Positions 54,115 through 63,795 are shown, numbered from the stretch's first letter. The stretch: DNA of 64,000 nucleotides from JANNWF01 sp052390415 (GCA_052390415.1 JBQTGY010000006.1:4254-68253); one strand, 5' to 3'. Made by a program: numbers and translations. The notes: generated by a model from the sequence alone, not told the origin.

Positions 54115-55209
54115 GTGTCTGATCGACGCATTCCAATGACTTGGTGGCAGCGCACGCTGGGTCGCGGGCCCGCGCCGACCGCTACACCTGCAGCCGTGCC
54201 GCCAGCCGAGGGCATTGTGAACTACCTCGGTGATGAACTGAGGTTGGCCGATGCGACTGATTGGCATGAAGACCTTCCGTTCCCTGACTTCATGCAGGCA
54301 CGCGAGTGGATTGATCGCTACGACGATCAACACTACGGCCCCGCTTGGCTCGCCGTTCAGCAGGGTTGGCTGAGCTGGCTTGCGGCAGCGTTTGGTGCTG
54401 GCTATCGCCTGCACGAGTCGGATGACGCGTTGCTCTTGACCGCCGCCGAACCACGCCTGGTCAAGACGGCGCTGGCCTACTTGAGCCTCACTCAGCGTCG
54501 GGTTGCGCGCTCTCTCGCGGCGCTCGCGACGGATCGCCTGCCCGAAAAGCAGGTTGTGCTGATGCTGCGCGAAGGCGATGACTACTATCGCTACCTATCT
54601 GGCATGTATCCGGAAGAAGGTGAGTTTGCGATGAGTGCCGGCGTGCACTTTGGCGGCCCCGCACCGCACTTCGCGGTCAATGGGACCTCGCTCGAAGAAG
54701 TCGAAGCCACCATCGTGCACGAGATGACACATGCCTTTGTCACCCACCTTCCGTTGCCCGCGTGGCTAAACGAAGGCTTGGCTGTAAACATGGAAATCGC
54801 CTTCGGCCGGGTCGCCGACTCGCACAAGTTGATCGAGCTGCACGCACGCCACCGCACGTTTTGGACCCCCGATTTGATCCAGGACTACTGGAGCGGTCGC
54901 GCCTACCTGCGCCCCGATGAAGGCACCCAGCTTGCCTATGATCTCGGTCGCCTGATGGTCACCGGGATGAGCGACGATTGGCAGCGATTCGAAGCATTTG
55001 CTTTGGCCGCCGACGGCAGCGACGCAGGCGCGAGCGCAGCTGCGGATCACCTCGAAATCGATCTTGGCGAATTCGTTCGCCACTACTTGGGGCGCGATGA
55101 TGGCGACTGGGCACCGCGACCGCAGTCCTGGCAGGGCGAACCCGAGCGAGGCGCGTTCGCACCCAGTCAGGACATCTTTACGAGATGTCCGTTAACGGTG
55201 TCGATGTGA
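54115..55209 (+). CDS. gluzincin-like peptidase of unknown family
   Basis: The 364-aa protein (GTG start; an ATG at 54136 is possible) has no signal peptide. It carries HEMTH at residues 202-206 and a Glu 14 residues downstream (WLNEGLAV, E220), which fits the gluzincin HExxH...E pattern and the 'Peptidase MA' clan style. The rest is unrecognised. It may be a cytosolic metal peptidase, but loss of activity cannot be ruled out. No partner is evident. Confidence 0.7.
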   Translation: MSDRRIPMTWWQRTLGRGPAPTATPAAVPPAEGIVNYLGDELRLADATDWHEDLPFPDFMQAREWIDRYDDQHYGPAWLAVQQGWLSWLAAAFGAGYRLHESDDALLLTAAEPRLVKTALAYLSLTQRRVARSLAALATDRLPEKQVVLMLREGDDYYRYLSGMYPEEGEFAMSAGVHFGGPAPHFAVNGTSLEEVEATIVHEMTHAFVTHLPLPAWLNEGLAVNMEIAFGRVADSHKLIELHARHRTFWTPDLIQDYWSGRAYLRPDEGTQLAYDLGRLMVTGMSDDWQRFEAFALAADGSDAGASAAADHLEIDLGEFVRHYLGRDDGDWAPRPQSWQGEPERGAFAPSQDIFTRCPLTVSM

Positions 55210-55215
55210 GGCGTC

Positions 55216-55246
55216 ACTTGTAGAGCGATGCGTGCGATACTTGTAG
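55216..55246. promoter_or_regulatory. possible operator of the relBE-type pair
   Basis: ACTTGTAG occurs twice, at 55216-55223 and 55239-55246, 23 bp apart, just upstream of the antitoxin start and its AGGAGAA ribosome site. Spaced direct repeats of this kind can bind ribbon-helix-helix repressors. Only proximity and repetition support it. Confidence 0.3.
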
Positions 55247-55270
55247 TGCATTTCGCTCAGGAGAACCCCG

Positions 55271-55501
55271 GTGGCTGCCGTTTCCATTCGCCTTCCCGAT
55301 GACGTGGCTGCGCGGCTTCAAGGCTTGGCTGACCTCACCGGGCGAAGCAAAACCTTCTACATGGTCGAAGCTATCCGTGAACACTTGGATGACCTTGAGG
55401 ACCTTTACCTGGCCGAGCAAGAATTGATTGAACTTCGCGCCGGACGTTCGACGACGATTTCGCTCGAAGACGTGATGAAGCAGTATGGTCTGGCGGGTTG
55501 A
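55271..55501 (+). CDS. ribbon-helix-helix antitoxin (RelB-like)
   Basis: The 76-aa protein (GTG start after AGGAGAA) begins MAAVSIRLPDDVAARLQGLA, a ribbon-helix-helix DNA-binding fold, and ends with an acidic helix (DDLEDLYLAEQELIEL) likely to grip the toxin. The toxin start overlaps its last 17 bp, so they are translationally coupled. It should repress the pair and neutralise the toxin. Confidence 0.85.
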   Translation: MAAVSIRLPDDVAARLQGLADLTGRSKTFYMVEAIREHLDDLEDLYLAEQELIELRAGRSTTISLEDVMKQYGLAG

Positions 55502-55754
55502 GTTATCGACCTTGGGACAGAAAAACGTCGCCAGGCTTGATCCCCAGACGCGCGAGCGCGTGCTGAGATTCCTGTTCGAGCGGGTCGCCTTACTGAATGA
55601 TCCCCGCAGCATCGGGGATTCCCTGAAAGGTTCGGAATTGGGCAGCTTCTGGAAGTATCGTGTCGGCGATTTCCGCATCATCGCCGACATTCGGGAGGAA
55701 GCGTTGTGCGTACTGGTGGTGAGAATTGGCAAACGGCGCGAGGTGTATCGATGA
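55485..55754 (+). CDS. RelE/ParE-type mRNA interferase or gyrase toxin
   Basis: The 89-aa protein has the RelE/ParE fold (KNVARLDPQTRERVLRFL ... FWKYRVGDFRIIADI ... RIGKRREVYR). The basic residues R and K in the last strand suit mRNA or ribosome contact, favouring RelE over ParE. The start lies within the antitoxin gene. Whether it is active cannot be read here. Confidence 0.85.
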   Translation: MVWRVELSTLGQKNVARLDPQTRERVLRFLFERVALLNDPRSIGDSLKGSELGSFWKYRVGDFRIIADIREEALCVLVVRIGKRREVYR

Positions 55755-56068
55755 ACGCGCTGGCCGTGTCCGTTTCGACACCGGCGCCAAGCAATTCAGG
55801 AGCAAGTGAATAACCCGCAGGGCCATCGACCTGCCATTTCTCCAGCTTCGAAGACGATCAGCGAGCCCAACAGTCGCCCGAGTACTTTAGTAGTACAGAT
55901 CCGCTTGCGCGAACGGCGACTTCAGCGCCGGCGCAACAGTAGTCGCCGTCGATAAGTCGGTCGAGAAAACGGAGTCTCTCATCACCCCAATTACTGGATG
56001 CTGCGGGGCATTCGCATATTCAAGCCCGCCACGTCACTGAAGCCGCGGCTCGCTACCAAGGAAAACCA
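55755..56068. other. 314-bp intergenic region before the M16 peptidase
   Basis: Region between the toxin gene and the M16 peptidase, on the same strand. The inverted repeat GTACTTTAGTAGTAC (55882-55896, 5-bp centre) is the only clear feature and resembles the site at 7105-7118. AAGGAAA precedes the peptidase ATG. I see no small gene. Confidence 0.5.
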
Positions 56069-58858
56069 ATGCTCGCATCGTTTCGCGCCGCACTCGCTGC
56101 CTTCGCCCTGTTTGCACTGCTGTCGACCCCATCATCGGCGCTTGACTTGCCGAGCGGGGTAACGGCTGGCCCCAGCGTCGAGGGCATCACCGAATACCGC
56201 CTCGACAACGGCCTGCGCGTGCTGCTGTTTCCAGATGCCAGCAAGCCGACGGTGACGGTCAACATCACTTACCTGGTCGGCTCGCGTCACGAGAACTACG
56301 GTGAGACCGGGATGGCGCATTTGCTTGAGCACTTGCTGTTCAAGGGCACACCGACGCATAGCGACATACCCGGCGAAATGAAAAAACGCGGTGTCGGGTT
56401 CAACGCCAGCACCTGGCTGGATCGGACGAACTATTTCGGCAGTTTCACCGCCGATGACGAGACCTTGCGCTGGATGTTGGAGCTGGAAGCCGATCGCATG
56501 GTCAACAGTTTTGTCGCCCGCAAGGATCTCGATTCCGAGATGACCGTGGTGCGCAACGAGATGGAGTCGGGCGAAAACAATCCGGTGCGGGTGTTGATTG
56601 ATCGCGTTACGTCCACCGCACATCTCTGGCACAACTACGGCAACTCGACCATTGGCGCGCGTGCCGACATCGAGAATCTGCCGATCGAGCGCTTGCAAGC
56701 TTTCTATCGCGCGCACTACCGGCCAGACAATGCCACCTTGTTGGTGGCCGGACGCATCGAGCCAGCGCGCGCGCTCACCGAAATCGTCGCCACCTTTGGC
56801 AAGATCGCCAAACCCAGCGTACCGATGGAAGTCACCTACACCCGCGAACCCACCCAGGACGGTGAGCGCGAAGTGACCGTACGCCGCGTCGGCGAGACGG
56901 CCTATGCAGCGCTGGCCTATCACGGACCCGCAGCAGCGCACGCCGACTTCGCCGCGCTCGACGTGCTGCTCTCGGCGTTGGGCGACACGCCAACTGGTCG
57001 CCTGCACAAGGCGCTGGTGGAAAACAAGCTGGCGACATTTGTCGCCGGCTTCGGGTTCGCACTCGCCGAACCTGGCTACATGATGTTTCTCGCTGAAGTG
57101 CCGAAGGAAAGCTCCGTCGATGGCTTGCGGCCCAGACTCATCAAGCTGATCGAGGCCAACGTCGATGCGCCCTTCACCGAGGAAGAGGTCACGGACACCA
57201 AGCGGCGACTGTTGAAAGACATCGAGCTGACCATGAATGATGCCAATCGCCTGGCGATGTCACTTTCGGAGGCCATCGCGCAAGGCGACTGGCGGATGTT
57301 TTTCCTGCAGCGTGACCGTATCGAGGCGGTTAGCGCGGCTGACGTGAATCGTGTCGCTCAGCATTATCTGAAGCCAAGCAACCGCACCTTCGGCCAGTTC
57401 ATTCCGACCGCGGCGCCCGACCGCACCGAGATCAGCGAGGCTCCCGCTGTCGCGAGTCTCGTCGAAGGTTACGTCGGTCGTGCAGCGATGGCCGCAGGTG
57501 AGGTGTTTGAGCCAAGTCCAGCAAATATCGACGCTCGAACCGAATGGACGACTTTGGGTGATGCAGGCAATGAAACCAAGCTCGTCCTACTGCCGAAGAA
57601 GACCCGTGGTAACACCGTGCTACTCGCGATGAATCTGCGCTTTGGCGGCGCTGAGGATGTGCAAGGACAGTCGCGAGCGGCCGAGTTTGCAGCAGCGATG
57701 CTGACGCGCGGCAGCGAAAAATACAGCCGCGAAGCGATATCGCGGCGACTTGATGAATTGAAGGCGCAGTTGAGCATCAGCGGCAGCACGCAAGGCCTGT
57801 CGGTAAGCGCCAACACGACTCGCGAACACTTGCCCGAGCTGCTCGCCTTGATCGAGGAGTTGCTCAAACATTCGACGTTTCCTGCCTCCGAGTTCGAACA
57901 ATTGCGCACGCAGGCGATCACCGATGTTGAATCGTCGCGTACCGAGCCCACCGCAATTGCAGGACTTGAGCTCGATCGCTATGGCAACACCTGGCCCAAA
58001 GGCCACCCGAAATACGTCGAGAGTTTTGACGAACAGCTGGAGAGTCTGACATCCGTCACATTGGAACAAGCGCGCCAGTTCAGCGCTGACTTCCATGCGG
58101 CGCGCAGCGGTGAAATCACCTTGATTGGTGACTTCGATGCGGCCGCGATCAAGTCGGATTTGCGCGCCCGTTTTGGCGACTGGACCGCAACAAAACCCTT
58201 CGTTCGGATCGCCGATCCCTACCGCGAGTTGGCCGCCGTCAGCCGCCGTTTTGAGACGCCCGACAAAGCCAATGCCCTGCTGCTGATGGCAGTGGGCTTG
58301 CCGATGGCCGACAGCCATCCAGATTATCCCGCGCTGATCGCTGGTAATTATGTGTTTGGCGGCGGCTCCTTGAAGTCACGCCTGGCAGATCGCGTGCGGC
58401 AGAAGGATGGCCTGAGCTACAGCGTGGCGTCGCAGTTCAGCGCCGACGCGATCGACGCAGCCGGCGGCCATTTGATGTATGCGATTGCAGCGCCAGAGAA
58501 CATGGTTCGGGTCGAAGCGGCTTTTCGCGAAGAGTTGGCCTTGTTGCTGAAGGAAGGCGTTTCAGCGGTTGAGTTGAAAGATGCCATCGACGGTTTGCTG
58601 AAAGCGCGCGAGCGTTCGCGTGGCGAAGACGCATCCTTGCTTGCCTCGCTGAGCAACAACGCCTATCTGAATCGGACGATGGCTTGGAGTGCCGACTTGG
58701 AGGCCCGGCTTGCGGCATTGACGCCTGAGGTGGTCAACGCAGCACTGCGCAAGCATCTGAATCCGGAAAACTATTCGGTCTTCAGCGCTGGCGATTTTGC
58801 AGGCGTCGCTGCCAAACAGGCAGCTGTTGAAAAGGCAGGAGAGACGGCGGCGGATTAG
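56069..58858 (+). CDS. periplasmic M16 zinc metallopeptidase
   Basis: The 929-aa protein has a signal peptide (MLASFRAALAAFALFALLST) and two pitrilysin-type halves. The N-terminal half carries the inverted zinc motif HLLEH (H84, E87, H88) and downstream Glu in RNEMESG; the C-terminal half (after about 500) lacks the motif, as in other two-half members. Such enzymes clip peptides in the periplasm. Upstream AAGGAAA suits translation. It is not tied to a neighbour. Confidence 0.9.
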   Translation: MLASFRAALAAFALFALLSTPSSALDLPSGVTAGPSVEGITEYRLDNGLRVLLFPDASKPTVTVNITYLVGSRHENYGETGMAHLLEHLLFKGTPTHSDIPGEMKKRGVGFNASTWLDRTNYFGSFTADDETLRWMLELEADRMVNSFVARKDLDSEMTVVRNEMESGENNPVRVLIDRVTSTAHLWHNYGNSTIGARADIENLPIERLQAFYRAHYRPDNATLLVAGRIEPARALTEIVATFGKIAKPSVPMEVTYTREPTQDGEREVTVRRVGETAYAALAYHGPAAAHADFAALDVLLSALGDTPTGRLHKALVENKLATFVAGFGFALAEPGYMMFLAEVPKESSVDGLRPRLIKLIEANVDAPFTEEEVTDTKRRLLKDIELTMNDANRLAMSLSEAIAQGDWRMFFLQRDRIEAVSAADVNRVAQHYLKPSNRTFGQFIPTAAPDRTEISEAPAVASLVEGYVGRAAMAAGEVFEPSPANIDARTEWTTLGDAGNETKLVLLPKKTRGNTVLLAMNLRFGGAEDVQGQSRAAEFAAAMLTRGSEKYSREAISRRLDELKAQLSISGSTQGLSVSANTTREHLPELLALIEELLKHSTFPASEFEQLRTQAITDVESSRTEPTAIAGLELDRYGNTWPKGHPKYVESFDEQLESLTSVTLEQARQFSADFHAARSGEITLIGDFDAAAIKSDLRARFGDWTATKPFVRIADPYRELAAVSRRFETPDKANALLLMAVGLPMADSHPDYPALIAGNYVFGGGSLKSRLADRVRQKDGLSYSVASQFSADAIDAAGGHLMYAIAAPENMVRVEAAFREELALLLKEGVSAVELKDAIDGLLKARERSRGEDASLLASLSNNAYLNRTMAWSADLEARLAALTPEVVNAALRKHLNPENYSVFSAGDFAGVAAKQAAVEKAGETAAD

Positions 58859-58893
58859 GCCGCGCTCGTTCAGCCTCGGCCGATTTGGTTCGC

Positions 58894-60042
58894 CTAAATC
58901 GAATCCAGCGCCTGAATCAGATCGGCGACAAGATCCTCCGCATGTTCCAGTCCCACTGACATCCGGAGCAGGTTTTGCGGGGAAGTAGGATTCGGCCCCT
59001 CCACCGACGCACGATGCTCGATCAGGGACTCGCAACCGCCCAGCGACGTTGCGTTGACGATCAATTTCAGCGCGCCCGCGACTGCCAGCGCGGCGTCGCG
59101 GCCACCATGCAAGGTAAAGCTCAGCATGCCGCCGAAGTCACTCATCTGTTGACGGGCGATAGCGTGACCCGCATGACTGGCGAGGCCGGGATAGTTGACG
59201 CCGCTAACTGCCGAGTGCGCCTCCAGCGCACTTGCCACCGCCTTCGCATTGCGGCAATGCCAAGCCAATCGCGCTGGCAGCGAGCGACAGCCGCGCAAGG
59301 TCAGCCAAGCATTGAACGGGGACAAGGTCGCGCCGGTGATATGGCGGCGATGTGCAAGCGCTTCGAAGCGTTCATCGCGGCGAGCAAATACCAGCGCGCC
59401 GCCCATCACATCACTGTGGCCGCCGAAATATTTGGTCGTCGAGTGCATGACGATGTGTGCGCCCAAAGCCAGCGGCTGCTGCAACAGCGGTGTCGCGAAC
59501 GTGTTATCACAGACGATCAGGCTGCCCCTGGCCATGGCCAGTGCGACCACGGCGCGAATGTCGGTCACTGCAAGCAAGGGATTGGACGGCGTTTCGATCC
59601 AAACCAGTCGTGTGTTGCCGCGCAGCGCATTTGCTAAGGCGCGCAGATCGGCCATGTCTACGATGCTGGTTTCCACACCGCGAGCTGGCAGGAATTCGGT
59701 CGCCAAGCTGCGCAGGCCACCGTAACTCTCACTGGGGATCACGATGTGGCTTCCCGGCGGGACCGAATCAAGCATCGCACTCATGGCTGCCATGCCGGTG
59801 GCAAACGATAGCGCTGCGGCACCGCCTTCCAGTGTCGCCAGCGCGGTCTCCAGACGTTCCTGGGTCGGGTTGCCCTCGCGCTGGTACTCAAACCCGGCGA
59901 TACGCTCGCCGGCGGGACCATGCTGAAACGTCGTCGCCATGTGCAGCGGTGGACTCAAGGCACCCGTGCTGGGGTCGGGCGCACCACCCGCGTGCACCGC
60001 TTGCGTGTGCGGATGCAACGTGTCGTGTTGAAGCGGGCTCAT
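58894..60042 (-). CDS. PLP-dependent Cys/Met metabolism enzyme (cystathionine gamma-synthase/lyase family)
   Basis: The ATG at 60042 overlaps the hemL stop (ATGA) and gives 382 aa. The family's PLP lysine is in MHSTTKYFGGHSDVMGG, with FEYQREGNPTQERLE and PSESYGGLRSL as other core stretches. Members catalyse gamma-synthase, gamma-lyase or beta-lyase reactions; which one cannot be chosen here, and symbols such as metB or metC are not justified. It is in one unit with hemL. Confidence 0.85.
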   Translation of the reverse strand: MSPLQHDTLHPHTQAVHAGGAPDPSTGALSPPLHMATTFQHGPAGERIAGFEYQREGNPTQERLETALATLEGGAAALSFATGMAAMSAMLDSVPPGSHIVIPSESYGGLRSLATEFLPARGVETSIVDMADLRALANALRGNTRLVWIETPSNPLLAVTDIRAVVALAMARGSLIVCDNTFATPLLQQPLALGAHIVMHSTTKYFGGHSDVMGGALVFARRDERFEALAHRRHITGATLSPFNAWLTLRGCRSLPARLAWHCRNAKAVASALEAHSAVSGVNYPGLASHAGHAIARQQMSDFGGMLSFTLHGGRDAALAVAGALKLIVNATSLGGCESLIEHRASVEGPNPTSPQNLLRMSVGLEHAEDLVADLIQALDSI

Positions 60043-61322
60043 GCCGGCCACCGCGCGAAGATTTCTCGCGCCGCCTGCACGGTGTGTGCGATGTCTTGTT
60101 CCGAGTGCGCTGCGGAAAGAAAGCCCGCCTCAAAGGCCGACGGAGCAAAGTACACGCCGCGTTCCAGCATGCCATGGAAGAAACGCTTGAACGCGGCGAC
60201 ATCGCTGGAGGTTGCCTGCGCATAGGTTTCGATTTTTTCGGCGTTGAAGTAGAGCCCGAACATGCCGCAGACCCGCGTCGTACTGAACGCGATGCCTGCT
60301 CCATCGGCGACGGCTTGCAAGGCGTCGGTCAACAGTCGGGTTCGTCGATACAGCTCATCGTAAAAACCCGGGATCTGAATCAGTTCAAGCGTGGCAAGCC
60401 CGGCGGCCATCGCTACCGGATTGCCGCTCAACGTGCCCGCTTGATATATCGGACCCGCGGGTGCGATCTGCTGCATCAGATCGCGGCGTCCACCATAAGC
60501 ACCGACGGGCATGCCGCCGCCAATGATCTTGCCGAAGGTGCTCAGGTCAGGCGTGACGCCGTACAACGCTTGAGCACCGCCAAGCGCGACCCGGAAGCCG
60601 GTCATGACTTCATCGAAAATCAACACTGCGCCGTACTGCGTGCATAGCGCGCGCAGATGCTGCAGGAAGCCTGTGCGCGGCAGGATGCAGTTGGCATTGC
60701 CAACGATGGGTTCGACGATCAGCGCCGCAATCTCTTCGCCGAACGTGGCGAACAGTTCGGTCGCCGCGTCGAAGTCGTTGTAAGGCAGGGTCAAGGTCAG
60801 ATCGGCTAGCGTTTTGGGTACGCCGGGAGAATCGGGAACACCCAAGGTCAACGCGCCAGAACCCGCCTTCACGAGAAAGCTGTCACCGTGACCGTGGTAA
60901 CAGCCTTCAAACTTGACGATACGCGAGCGTCCAGTCGCGCCTCGCGCGAGTCGGATGGCCGACAACGTCGCCTCAGTACCGGAGTTGACCATGCGCACCA
61001 TTTCACAGCTCGGCACCAGCCGAGTGATGGTTTGCGCCATCGTCACTTCCAGCGGATTGGGCACGCCGAATGACAGACCATCGCGTGCCACCCGCGTGAC
61101 CGCCTCGATCACGCTCGGGTGTGCATGGCCAGCGATCATCGGCCCCCACGAGCCGATGTAGTCAATGTAGCGCTTGCCTTCGACATCCCACAGATAGGCG
61201 CCCGCTGCGCGCTCAGCAAAAAACGGCTCGCCGCCCACCGATTTGAACGCACGCACCGGCGAATTGACGCCACCGGGAAGCAACTGCAAAGCGGTCTGAA
61301 AAAGTTCGTGATTGCGGTTCAT
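60039..61322 (-). CDS. hemL: glutamate-1-semialdehyde 2,1-aminomutase
   Basis: The 427-aa aminomutase (E. coli HemL is 426 aa) has NSGTEATLSAIRLARG, FDEVMTGFR and the PLP lysine in STFGKIIGGGMPVGAYGG. It converts glutamate-1-semialdehyde to 5-aminolevulinate in tetrapyrrole synthesis. It overlaps the PLP enzyme downstream by 4 bp. The neighbours thiE and rubredoxin match an arrangement common in Gammaproteobacteria. Confidence 0.95.
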   Translation of the reverse strand: MNRNHELFQTALQLLPGGVNSPVRAFKSVGGEPFFAERAAGAYLWDVEGKRYIDYIGSWGPMIAGHAHPSVIEAVTRVARDGLSFGVPNPLEVTMAQTITRLVPSCEMVRMVNSGTEATLSAIRLARGATGRSRIVKFEGCYHGHGDSFLVKAGSGALTLGVPDSPGVPKTLADLTLTLPYNDFDAATELFATFGEEIAALIVEPIVGNANCILPRTGFLQHLRALCTQYGAVLIFDEVMTGFRVALGGAQALYGVTPDLSTFGKIIGGGMPVGAYGGRRDLMQQIAPAGPIYQAGTLSGNPVAMAAGLATLELIQIPGFYDELYRRTRLLTDALQAVADGAGIAFSTTRVCGMFGLYFNAEKIETYAQATSSDVAAFKRFFHGMLERGVYFAPSAFEAGFLSAAHSEQDIAHTVQAAREIFARWPA

Positions 61323-61417
61323 GCGCGCGCCAAGAGGAGAGTTCGGTCGGCATTATCCCGCAGCGACCGAGGCGTTGAGCGACCTCTGCTTTCGCCGCTT
61401 GCGCGTGCTTGCAGCAC

Positions 61418-62056
61418 CTAGCTGCGCGGGAACAATCGGCCAAACTGCATTGCCGCCAGTGCAGGCTGTGGATCGTCAAACACGTCGCTGATCACTGCCA
61501 CCAAATCGACGCCCATGGCAATCAGTGGGGCCGCGTTGCGACGTTCGATTCCGCCTATCGCGCAAATCGGTACCCGCAGTCGCCGCCGCGCTTCCTCAAG
61601 CACGCTCAGATTGATCTGTTCAGCATTGGGTTTGGTCGATGATGCAAAGACACTGCCGAAAGCGACATACGTTGCGCCGCGAGCCTCAGCCTGCTCTGCC
61701 AGCAACAGGCTGCCATAACACGAGACGCCGATAATCGCGGCTGGTCCGAGTGTGGCCCGCGCGTCGTCCAGCGCACCATCGTCGACGCCAAGATGTACGC
61801 CAGCGGCGCCCACTTGCAAAGCCAGCGCGGCGTTGTCGTTGATGATGAGAGGGACGTCCGCGTCGCGACACAGCGTTGCCAGCGCGTAAGCCTGCGCTTC
61901 CTGCAAAGCTGGCGACGCCGATTTGTTGCGGTATTGCAGCAACGCGGGCTTGGCTGTCAGCACCGACTTCACACGGTCCAGCAGGTGCAATGTGTCAGCA
62001 TCATCGGGCGTAATCGCGTACAAGCCGCGCAGGGACAGAACAGAATCCACAATCAA
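61418..62056 (-). CDS. thiE: thiamine phosphate synthase
   Basis: A TTG start at 62056 gives 212 aa, the usual ThiE length; a GTG at 62050 is an alternative and the longer frame to 62155 overlaps the divergent rubredoxin gene. Motifs are LLQYRNKS (pyrimidine site), IINDNAALAL, GVHLGVDD, VSCYGS, FGSVFASSTK and CAIGGI. It joins the thiazole and pyrimidine phosphates of vitamin B1. No TPP riboswitch is visible because this gene is not the first of a biosynthetic operon. Confidence 0.9.
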   Translation of the reverse strand: MIVDSVLSLRGLYAITPDDADTLHLLDRVKSVLTAKPALLQYRNKSASPALQEAQAYALATLCRDADVPLIINDNAALALQVGAAGVHLGVDDGALDDARATLGPAAIIGVSCYGSLLLAEQAEARGATYVAFGSVFASSTKPNAEQINLSVLEEARRRLRVPICAIGGIERRNAAPLIAMGVDLVAVISDVFDDPQPALAAMQFGRLFPRS

Positions 62057-62137
62057 CGGAGTTGTTTCCCGCAGCTTTCGCACGACGGCTGGCGATGGGA
62101 CAATTCGCGCCCTTTTGCATATCCTCGCCGACGCATC

Positions 62138-62335
62138 ATGTCTTCCAACGCCCAACCGATTCGCCCGTTTACCTCATGGATGTGTGTGGTTTGTGGATTC
62201 ATCTATAGCGAAGCCGATGGATTGCCGAGCGAAGGGATCGCCGCTGGCACACGTTGGGATGACGTGCCCGAGACGTGGACTTGTCCGGACTGCGGCGTGA
62301 CCAAGGCCGATTTCGAAATGGTTGAGATGAGTTAA
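62138..62335 (+). CDS. rubredoxin
   Basis: The 65-aa protein has both CxxC iron-binding motifs, CVVCG (residues 16-20) and CPDCG (49-53), with the aromatic FIYSEADG and the WDDVPETW stretch typical of rubredoxin. It is a one-electron carrier in the cytosol. It is divergent from thiE; the same order rubredoxin, thiE, hemL occurs in other Gammaproteobacteria. Its redox partner is not in the window. Confidence 0.93.
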   Translation: MSSNAQPIRPFTSWMCVVCGFIYSEADGLPSEGIAAGTRWDDVPETWTCPDCGVTKADFEMVEMS

Positions 62336-62361
62336 CCGCCTGCCGTTTGGACGGCGTCAAT

Positions 62362-63210
62362 TCAATTCAACCGCGCCGGCCGCGCGCCTGTATCAATCAG
62401 GGCCAAGCGAACGCTTTGGACGTCATCGGCTTGCGGACGCTCCCGGAGATAGCGCGCGAGGTCCGCACGCGCCGCGCCCATGTGTCCGAGTTTCAGGTAT
62501 AGCAAACCGCGATCACGTGATTCCTCGGACTGCGTGGCATCCAAACGCACCAACCGGTCAGCGCATCGTACAGCCTTGTCCCAAGTCTCGCGCTCGGTAT
62601 ACAGCGACTTCAGATTGCGCAGCATGCGTACAAGAATGGCGCGATGCCCAGCCGGCGCGAGAATATCCAGCAGCTGCTGATCATCGATGTCCCCGCCCAG
62701 ATGCGGTCGTGCGCGCAACTTCAGTTCCTCGGCGTCGATGGACCTTCCCTGATGATAAGGATCGAGCACCAGCAAGCCGCCGTCCATGGGTAGGCTGACC
62801 AAGAAGTGCCCTGGAAACGAAATGCCCTCGAGTGGCAAGCCAAGGCGACGCGCCAACTCGATCTGAATGATGCCAAGCGAGATGGGGATGCCGAGTCGGC
62901 GATCAAACACATCGTTCAGATAACTGTTGCGCGGGTCGTAGTAGTCCTGTTGGTTGCCACAGAAGCCTTGTTCCTGAAACAAGTAGCGATTGAGTTCCGC
63001 CAGCATGCGCCGGGTGTCGGGCTGCGCCGCCATGCGCGGCGCCAACTGGCTCACATGACTTTGCAGCTGCGCTTCGTAACTCGCCACATCAAGCTCTGGA
63101 TATTCATCGCGAGCGATCAGCAAGCTCGCGTGAAGCAAAGGAATGTCGCCGTCGGGTAGAACAGCGAGTTGATCCCATGCGGCGTCGGTACGAAGGTCAA
63201 GCATGCTCAC
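62362..63210 (-). CDS. SirB1-family (transglutaminase-like/TPR) protein
   Basis: A GTG at 63210, seven bases after AGGAGG, gives 282 aa; the ATG at 63204 is possible. It has the SirB1 pattern QEQGFCGNQQDYYDPRNSYL, DRRLGIPISLGIIQIELARR, GISFPGHFLVSL, and a C-terminal TPR-like region. Family members are of unclear function though often called SirB1. It lies 59 bp after the DUF192 gene start side, but on the same strand. Role here unknown. Confidence 0.88.
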   Translation of the reverse strand: MSMLDLRTDAAWDQLAVLPDGDIPLLHASLLIARDEYPELDVASYEAQLQSHVSQLAPRMAAQPDTRRMLAELNRYLFQEQGFCGNQQDYYDPRNSYLNDVFDRRLGIPISLGIIQIELARRLGLPLEGISFPGHFLVSLPMDGGLLVLDPYHQGRSIDAEELKLRARPHLGGDIDDQQLLDILAPAGHRAILVRMLRNLKSLYTERETWDKAVRCADRLVRLDATQSEESRDRGLLYLKLGHMGAARADLARYLRERPQADDVQSVRLALIDTGARPARLN

Positions 63211-63269
63211 GACGTGGCCTCCTGTGGATGAGAAATCGGTGACAAAAACAGGTGATGAGAATCGAGTAG

Positions 63270-63725
63270 CTACTTCTCCAGCAGTGCGCCAACGATGTTC
63301 GGCCCAAAAGTGAGGCGCGCCCCGGGCTTCAACTGCAACGCCTTGGCTTCGCCGGCATTCAATTCCAGTACGTAGCGCGCCGCGCCCGCGCTCGGATAGC
63401 TGGGGCAATAGGCCGTCTTGCAAGGTGGTGTATCCGTCGACATTGAAACCAGCTTGGCCGATGCATCGAAATACAGGATGTCGAGCGCGATCAAGGTGTT
63501 CTTCATCCAGAACGCTTGCGGATACTCCGCCTCGAAAACGAAGAGCATGCCCGCATCGCGAGGCATGGATTCGCGAAACATCAGACCACGCATACGGCTG
63601 TGATCATCCGCGGCCAGCTCGACCGTGTATCGCTTGCCGCCTAGTTCGACCCACGATGACTCAGACGCCTGTGCGCCACTCAACAGGCCGAAGAACAGAA
63701 CCAAAACAAGCAGGTAGTCGCGCAT
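63270..63725 (-). CDS. secreted DUF192 protein
   Basis: The 151-aa protein has a signal peptide (MRDYLLVLVLFFGLLSGAQA) and a DUF192 domain: MRGLMFRESMPRDAGMLFVF, AFWMKNTLIALDILYFD, and a C-terminal AGEAKALQLKPGARL. Its function is unknown, although the family is widespread in Gammaproteobacteria. It ends 59 bp before the SirB1 gene start and could share its transcript. Confidence 0.88.
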   Translation of the reverse strand: MRDYLLVLVLFFGLLSGAQASESSWVELGGKRYTVELAADDHSRMRGLMFRESMPRDAGMLFVFEAEYPQAFWMKNTLIALDILYFDASAKLVSMSTDTPPCKTAYCPSYPSAGAARYVLELNAGEAKALQLKPGARLTFGPNIVGALLEK

Positions 63726-63795
63726 GTTTACAAGTATTGGCAGGAGAACTCAGACCTTACTACAGGCATCGATCAACATTCTCTGAACAAAGGGC

